A stretch of 24,210 nucleotides of DNA from a virus: positions 1 to 24,210 of the IMG/VR virus record IMGVR_UViG_3300044730_000105. One strand, written 5' to 3'. Every line of letters starts with the position of its first letter. Positions within the stretch are counted from its first letter, which is position 1. The position numbers and the translations under genes are program-made. Shown here piece after piece: positions 20,108-24,210 of this stretch. The notes under the pieces are model-generated. The model was not told the origin of the DNA, ran no database searches, and saw only the letters and a list, made by a program, of their open reading frames with translations.

Positions 20108-21660
20108 CAGCCCTCAACCCTTTCCACGATTTCAGTGATGCGTCCGTCATCGCCACGCACAACCTGACGCACCACGGTGCGCTGCTCAGGGACGTTGACG
20201 TTGACGACTGTTTCTGGCACGTTCACCACAGGCGCATCAACGTGAACCGAAGGCGGTGCAACATGAATGACCTGCTCAGGCATGTTCAAGTTCAGTTCGC
20301 GTGTGCCAGCGTCGTAAACGCTTGCTGGTGCGATTGGGTTGATTGCGGCCACAGGCTGAAGCGCAGACGTCGGAACACCAGTGTGCTCAATCGGTGGCAT
20401 GTCAAGAGCTTCAAGCACAGCCGCAGGCTGGAAACCCGAAGCGATGAGACGTTGCGCGATAGCGGACTTGCGGTCAAGGTCGGCGAGGTTCGCTGCGGTG
20501 ATGTCAATGTTGGTCAACGGAACACGGTAGACATCGCCACCTTCAATCGGGGTCATGTCCTCAAAGCGTCGGATGTCGTTGACCGACAGATAACCGTTCG
20601 ACAACCCTGACTGGTAGGAAGCGTTGCGTGCCGCAATGTCGCCACGCAAAAGACCTGCGGTCGTGAAACGAATGAACGCACGACCAGCCAACAAGACGCT
20701 GTATTCGGCCTCAATCTTTGACAGATACGGGGTGAGCGTGTGCTGTAAGAAATGCAACTGGTTTGCTTCGACCGACGCATACGACATCGCACCTGGCGTC
20801 GTCACACCAATCATTGACGGAGGAACACGGAAGATGCGAGCAATCTCCTCGACCGCGAACATGCGTGACTCAAGGAACTGTGATTCGTTCGGGTCAACAC
20901 CCGTCTTCTGGAATGTTGCGCCACCGAACAGGATTCCTGGTCGGTGCGAGCGGCGCAGACCTTTGTGTCCGTCCTCAAACGCATCAACAAGATTCTTCGC
21001 CTGCTCACGAGACAAGTTGCCTGGAAACTGAATGATGCCAGTCGTTGACGAACCCTGTCCGAAGAATCGTGCGGCGAACTCTTCAAGCGCACGAGACAGG
21101 CCGAGATTTTCTTTGACGAGGTCGATGCGTGACTTGCCACGCAACTCACCGGGCAGCACCAAGTCTTTGATGTGAATCATGTCGACGTCTTCGATGCGGT
21201 CACGCTCGTTGTGAACGTAGAAGAGACGCCCGTAGTTGTCGCGTCGCACTTCCGTGTATTGCGGATTGAGCACCGAGAGAGCGAGCACTTCGCCGTCCTC
21301 GTCACGGATGATGCGAGTGAACGAGTTGCCATTCAACAGCAACGAAACGAGCACCTGCTGGAAGTGGTCGTCCTTCGTGACGCCGATGTCGGGTGCATCA
21401 AGCCACGCTGGACGTGGACGGTATTGGAGACGCACACCTTCTTGGCGGATGTACGAGTCAACCGGAAGGCTGGCGATGGTGTCGGCGATGAGACGCACGC
21501 ACGAATACACCGAACCAATCTTGAGCGAATCTTCCTGCGTGACATACACGCCAGAGTTCGTTGTGAACGTGTAACCGTCACCGAGCGCAAACAGCGACTG
21601 AAACGAGATTGCTCGCTCTTCGTCCTGTCGACGGCCTGATGCAATGCGGTCGAAAATCAC
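20107..21660 (-). CDS. Portal protein (HK97 type)
   Basis: A 517-residue portal. The N-terminal and clip/stem signatures include DSLKIGSVYSCVRLIADTIA, SLPVDSY, a wing-region strand series (VLALSVLNPQYTEVRRDNYG), the stem/crown segment LGLSRALEEFAARFFGQGSS, and FAVEEIARIFRVPPSMIGVT, the diagnostic pattern of the family. Twelve copies form the DNA channel at one capsid vertex. Residues of about 458-500 are an extension with repeated V-x-V-x-x-P pairs (VIHVAPPSVHVDAPVVNVPE), not part of the core portal fold. GTG start; it overlaps the stop of the preceding small membrane gene (GTGA). Confidence 0.93.
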   Translation of the reverse strand: MIFDRIASGRRQDEERAISFQSLFALGDGYTFTTNSGVYVTQEDSLKIGSVYSCVRLIADTIASLPVDSYIRQEGVRLQYRPRPAWLDAPDIGVTKDDHFQQVLVSLLLNGNSFTRIIRDEDGEVLALSVLNPQYTEVRRDNYGRLFYVHNERDRIEDVDMIHIKDLVLPGELRGKSRIDLVKENLGLSRALEEFAARFFGQGSSTTGIIQFPGNLSREQAKNLVDAFEDGHKGLRRSHRPGILFGGATFQKTGVDPNESQFLESRMFAVEEIARIFRVPPSMIGVTTPGAMSYASVEANQLHFLQHTLTPYLSKIEAEYSVLLAGRAFIRFTTAGLLRGDIAARNASYQSGLSNGYLSVNDIRRFEDMTPIEGGDVYRVPLTNIDITAANLADLDRKSAIAQRLIASGFQPAAVLEALDMPPIEHTGVPTSALQPVAAINPIAPASVYDAGTRELNLNMPEQVIHVAPPSVHVDAPVVNVPETVVNVNVPEQRTVVRQVVRGDDGRITEIVERVEG

Positions 21661-21812
21661 TTGCCCTCATCCTTACTGACACTGCGCGACAAGGCGAACG
21701 CCGCACCAAGGCAAGCCACCCCGAACACCATCGCCCCAAGGGCTGGCGATACGAGGAAGCCCGCTGCGACCAGCGAGAAGATTCCGAGAAGTTCTAGCAC
21801 GAACACGACCAT
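21657..21812 (-). CDS. Small two-span membrane protein between terminase and portal genes
   Basis: A 51-residue frame starts at ATG 21812, 5 bases after a perfect AGGAGG, and ends in a GTGA overlap with the portal start. Hydrophobic stretches at about 5-22 (VLELLGIFSLVAAGFLVS) and 25-41 (ALGAMVFGVACLGAAFAL) are joined by a short turn, with a charged C-terminus (SRSVSKDEGK). The spacing and ribosome binding site make it a real gene. It could be a small holin-like or superinfection-exclusion protein, or a membrane anchor used during head assembly. None of these can be chosen from sequence. Confidence 0.72.
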   Translation of the reverse strand: MVVFVLELLGIFSLVAAGFLVSPALGAMVFGVACLGAAFALSRSVSKDEGK

Positions 21813-21844
21813 CCTGACCTCCTAGGTTAGACGAACAATCGTAG

Positions 21845-23314
21845 TCACACCACGAAGAAACCAGGCGTCGGTTCCTCCGGTGCAGTCGTAGTGGCTCGGT
21901 CGGTTGCCATCGCCAACGCAATCACCGCGTCAATCTTCCGCTTCGACTTACCCTTACTCAACGTCCACCCGTTGTCCTTGACACGCTGCGCAGCAGACAG
22001 GACTTGGTCAGAGAAGATGGGATTTCCGTCATGCGCAAGCTTCTGATTCACGATGAGTTCATAGAGGTTGCCGCACGCAGGAATCATTCGCTGCGGCGAC
22101 TGCGGATACTCAACCATCGGGAACCCGTCCTCCGCCAACGCCTCGGCGGTACGCATAAAGAACGCAGGGTCAAACGCAATCTCCTGAATGTCGTACTTCT
22201 GCGCCATCTCACGCAGATACGACTCGACGGCAGACACATCAAGCACGCCACCTTCCGGCAACCAAATCTTCGCCCGTGCAACCAGCCGACCCTCAACACG
22301 CTGAACCAGAACAACCGCAGTCGTGTCACGCTTCAACGCCATGTCCACCCCAACCCACGTCGGCGCACCAGGCACAAGATTCAATTCGTTGTCTCGACAC
22401 AACTCCCACGCCCCAGCAGGCAACCACGAATCCTCAGCAGTACGAACCCATTGATTGAACCGATACCTGCGCACCGAAACTTCGCTCGTCTGACGCACCG
22501 CAATCTCCATGTCCTCCATGTCCAGCAAACCCTCAGCAAGATTCGGATTCGCCTGCAACCAAGCATCACGGTCATTCAAGTCACAACCCTCCGGCGCTTC
22601 CCACCACCAAAACCCGAACGCATCATCCTCAATCTCGGCACGACACACCTTCTGGCCGTAGGCGTACAGCGTCCCGCAGATACTCGACAAGTCGTACCCG
22701 GCAGTCGTGATAGCAACAATCTGCGGGTCGCGTCTCGCACCAGAACCTAGCGTCAGGGCGTCCCACAGTTCCGAGTTCGGCTGAACGTGCAACTCGTCAA
22801 AGATGACCGTGCTCGGGTTCAGACCTTGCTGCAACTTCGCATCACTCGACAACACTCGGTAGACGCTGTGCGTTGATGGCACTTCAATCGCATCCCGATA
22901 CACCTTGCAAATCCCACTCAACGCAGGCGACTGCTGCACCTGCCACTTCGCCTCATCAAACACCACACGCGCCTGACGCCTATCACCAGCAGCCGAATAC
23001 ACCTCAGCCCCATGCTCACCCTCAATCAAGCCATACAACGCAATCAACGAACCCAACAACGACTTCCCGTTCTTGCGACCCAACCCAATCAGACTTCGCC
23101 GATACCGAAGCAGACCATCGGGCCTGCGCTCATACAGATTCGTGATGAGTTGCTTCTGCCACGCCGTCAACTCAAACGACTGCCCCGCTCGTACCCCTTT
23201 GGATACATGCATGAACGTCGACGCAAAATCGACGACACGCTGACCGTCAGACTGCGGATGCTTCCTCGACGTCGACCACCTTGGTGTTGCGACGACGGAA
23301 TTGGTCAAGCTCAT
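21845..23314 (-). CDS. terL: Terminase large subunit
   Basis: A 489-residue enzyme from ATG 23314; the longer in-frame TTG two codons before has weaker support, since AAGGG lies 6 bases before the ATG. ATPase motifs: Walker A GLGRKNGKS (about 77-85) and Walker B TVIFDE (about 169-174). Nuclease motifs: VGVDMAL (D323), AFDPAFF (D382) and KRKIDAVIA (D462), which coordinate the metals. It cuts concatemeric DNA and pumps it through the portal into the prohead. It overlaps the small subunit gene by 68 bases, so translation may be coupled. With the HNH endonuclease upstream, this resembles cos-packaging phages of the HK97 type. Confidence 0.95.
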   Translation of the reverse strand: MSLTNSVVATPRWSTSRKHPQSDGQRVVDFASTFMHVSKGVRAGQSFELTAWQKQLITNLYERRPDGLLRYRRSLIGLGRKNGKSLLGSLIALYGLIEGEHGAEVYSAAGDRRQARVVFDEAKWQVQQSPALSGICKVYRDAIEVPSTHSVYRVLSSDAKLQQGLNPSTVIFDELHVQPNSELWDALTLGSGARRDPQIVAITTAGYDLSSICGTLYAYGQKVCRAEIEDDAFGFWWWEAPEGCDLNDRDAWLQANPNLAEGLLDMEDMEIAVRQTSEVSVRRYRFNQWVRTAEDSWLPAGAWELCRDNELNLVPGAPTWVGVDMALKRDTTAVVLVQRVEGRLVARAKIWLPEGGVLDVSAVESYLREMAQKYDIQEIAFDPAFFMRTAEALAEDGFPMVEYPQSPQRMIPACGNLYELIVNQKLAHDGNPIFSDQVLSAAQRVKDNGWTLSKGKSKRKIDAVIALAMATDRATTTAPEEPTPGFFVV

Positions 23315-23789
23315 TAGCAACCCTTATCTCGGCGAGACCAAGACGAGCCCGGTCAGACGGTGTGAACCCCAACAACGATAGCCAAGCCGTAATCTGCGCG
23401 TTCAATTCCGACTTCTGCTTGATGAGCGGATGCGTCACCAACTGACCATTGGCCGTCTCATAAAACCAGCGCGTCACATCACTACCCAACCACTGCTCAA
23501 TGCGAGCCACCTGGTCAAACGCCAGACACAACCGCTCAATGAGCGCAGCATCATGCTTCTCGCTCAGATGCCTGCGACCTGCATCCCAAAACATAAGCCA
23601 GTACGCACGACCGAACTCGCTCAATGTCTTGGGTGGCTCAGGCAACTCGCCATCGTTGATGACCGCCAGAGCGAACTCTGGCACTGGCACGGCTGGCAGG
23701 TGGCCTCGAATCCGTGCGCCACGCAGCCGCTTCTTCTCAATCGGTTCGGCCTTGCGGCCGCCGCCTGTTCCGGTTCGTGGTCTCGGCAC
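23247..23789 (-). CDS. terS: Terminase small subunit (P27 family)
   Basis: A 180-residue protein with a basic, Gly/Arg/Lys-rich N-terminus (MPRPRTGTGGGRKAEPIEKK), a helical middle (AYWLMFWDAGRRHLSEKHDA, ERLCLAFDQVARIEQWL), and the C-terminal signature LLGFTPSDRARLGLAEIRVA, where L-G-x-x-P-S-x-R-x-x-L-G is characteristic of P27-type small subunits. It recognises the packaging site on phage DNA and loads the large subunit. The GTG start is forced by an in-frame TAG four codons upstream and has no strong ribosome binding site. It overlaps the large subunit gene by 68 bases. Confidence 0.88.
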   Translation of the reverse strand: MPRPRTGTGGGRKAEPIEKKRLRGARIRGHLPAVPVPEFALAVINDGELPEPPKTLSEFGRAYWLMFWDAGRRHLSEKHDAALIERLCLAFDQVARIEQWLGSDVTRWFYETANGQLVTHPLIKQKSELNAQITAWLSLLGFTPSDRARLGLAEIRVANELDQFRRRNTKVVDVEEASAV

Positions 23790-23880
23790 GCAGAGAGCCT
23801 AGGCGGTAGTGCGCAATCAACCTTGTGCACATGCGCGAACGGCGCGGGTCTTCGTGGCACTTGTCTTGCCAGATTGCAGG

Positions 23881-23905
23881 CCACCCCCGTTGATGCCGGG
23901 GGTGG
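23881..23905 (-). terminator. GC-rich hairpin after the HNH gene
   Basis: A perfect 9-bp stem (CCACCCCCG at 23881-23889 with CGGGGGTGG at 23897-23905) and a 7-base loop start 2 bases after the HNH stop. On the minus strand there is no U-tract after it, so termination would be partial. Because it lies between the HNH and small terminase genes, a packaging (cos) or cleavage-related element is another possibility. Confidence 0.45.
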
Positions 23906-23907
23906 GG

Positions 23908-24210
23908 TCAGTCGGTTCGAGTCATGAAGCGGCGGCGAATGTTGCAAGACCTGTGGGCGGGGGCGAGTGGTGAGTCTGCTTGTCCTGGGTAGATGTGGTC
24001 GGCTTGCCAGGGGTCGTCGGGTCGTGGGCCTTGGCCGCAGAGCCAGCAGTGGGTTGCGGCTTCGCGGACGGCTTTGGCTCGGGCTGCGTAGTCGCCTTTG
24101 TAGTGGGTTCGTTTGTGGGCTCGGTGGGCGTCGATGAGGGCTTGGTGTTTGGTTTGGCAGGTTGGGCAGCGGTTGCCAGTTGGGGTGAGGTTGCGGCAGC
24201 CGAGGCAGGG
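23908..24210 (-). CDS. HNH endonuclease, C-terminal part (start outside window)
   Basis: A frame enters from the right edge and ends at TGA 23908-23910, giving 100 visible residues. Two Cys pairs near the visible start (CLGC, CPTC) form a zinc ribbon. A long charged helical linker follows, then the HNH core: CWLCG, D-H-I at 71-73 (ADHIYPGQ), and the closing PAHRSCN with H86 and N90. These bind the metal and cut DNA. HNH proteins next to terminase genes take part in cos-site cleavage during packaging in HK97-like phages. The N-terminus is missing, so full length is unknown. Confidence 0.88.
   Translation of the reverse strand, partial: PCLGCRNLTPTGNRCPTCQTKHQALIDAHRAHKRTHYKGDYAARAKAVREAATHCWLCGQGPRPDDPWQADHIYPGQADSPLAPAHRSCNIRRRFMTRTD

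Noticed and set aside
22004-22750. Plus-strand frame of 248 codons opposite the large terminase gene
   Set aside because: Antisense to certain terminase motifs; Arg/His/Asn-rich composition typical of shadow frames.

Overview
The window is the structural and lysis half of a tailed-phage genome (or prophage) with siphovirus architecture. All 39 genes I can support lie on the minus strand, so transcription runs from high to low coordinates. Coding density is very high: genes are joined by 1-4 nt stop/start overlaps or gaps of a few bases, and the longest gene-free stretch is about 140 bases. Moderately high G+C, frequent GTG starts, an HK97-type head, a short actinophage-style tail tube protein, a membrane protein resembling DUF2746 and an M15-type endolysin all point to an actinobacterial host. 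The exact host cannot be read from this sequence. I see no tRNA, integrase, repressor, replication gene or CRISPR array, and no convincing plus-strand gene.

Layout in the direction of transcription. (1) Packaging, 24210-21657: the C-terminal part of an HNH endonuclease, small and large terminase subunits, and a 51-residue membrane protein. (2) Head, 21660-15512: the portal, then four accessory genes (a conserved virion protein, a protein made of seven 21-residue repeats, a small beta-rich protein, and a modular protein with a Cys cluster), then the prohead protease and the major capsid protein. The capsid gene has a possible promoter of its own and is followed by a strong hairpin. (3) A sugar-modification cassette, 15383-12270: a GT4-type glycosyltransferase, two GT-A-like glycosyltransferases and a SAM-dependent methyltransferase. 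It sits between the capsid gene and the head-tail connector. (4) Connector and tail, 12257-6290: connector, tail terminator, small protein, tail tube, tail chaperones joined by a -1 frameshift site (CCCTTTG), gp10-like protein, tape measure and a baseplate protein. (5) Tail tip and fibre region, 6281-3711: small virion proteins and two tandem glycine-rich adhesin-like proteins. (6) Lysis region, 3721-2298: a secreted small protein, two holin candidates, an M15 peptidase endolysin and a DUF2746-like membrane protein. (7) Accessory left end, 2347-1: a small putative DNA-binding protein, an Mre11-like metallophosphoesterase, an unknown protein, a secreted lysozyme-like protein and a truncated membrane protein.

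The parts fit one virion programme: DNA is cut and packaged through the portal into an HK97-fold capsid, and the tail is built on a tape measure that predicts a tail of about 100 nm. The most distinctive features are the glycosyltransferase and methyltransferase cassette, which probably decorates the virion surface, the perfectly periodic repeat protein, the paired polyglycine adhesins, and the unusually rich set of membrane and secreted lysis proteins.
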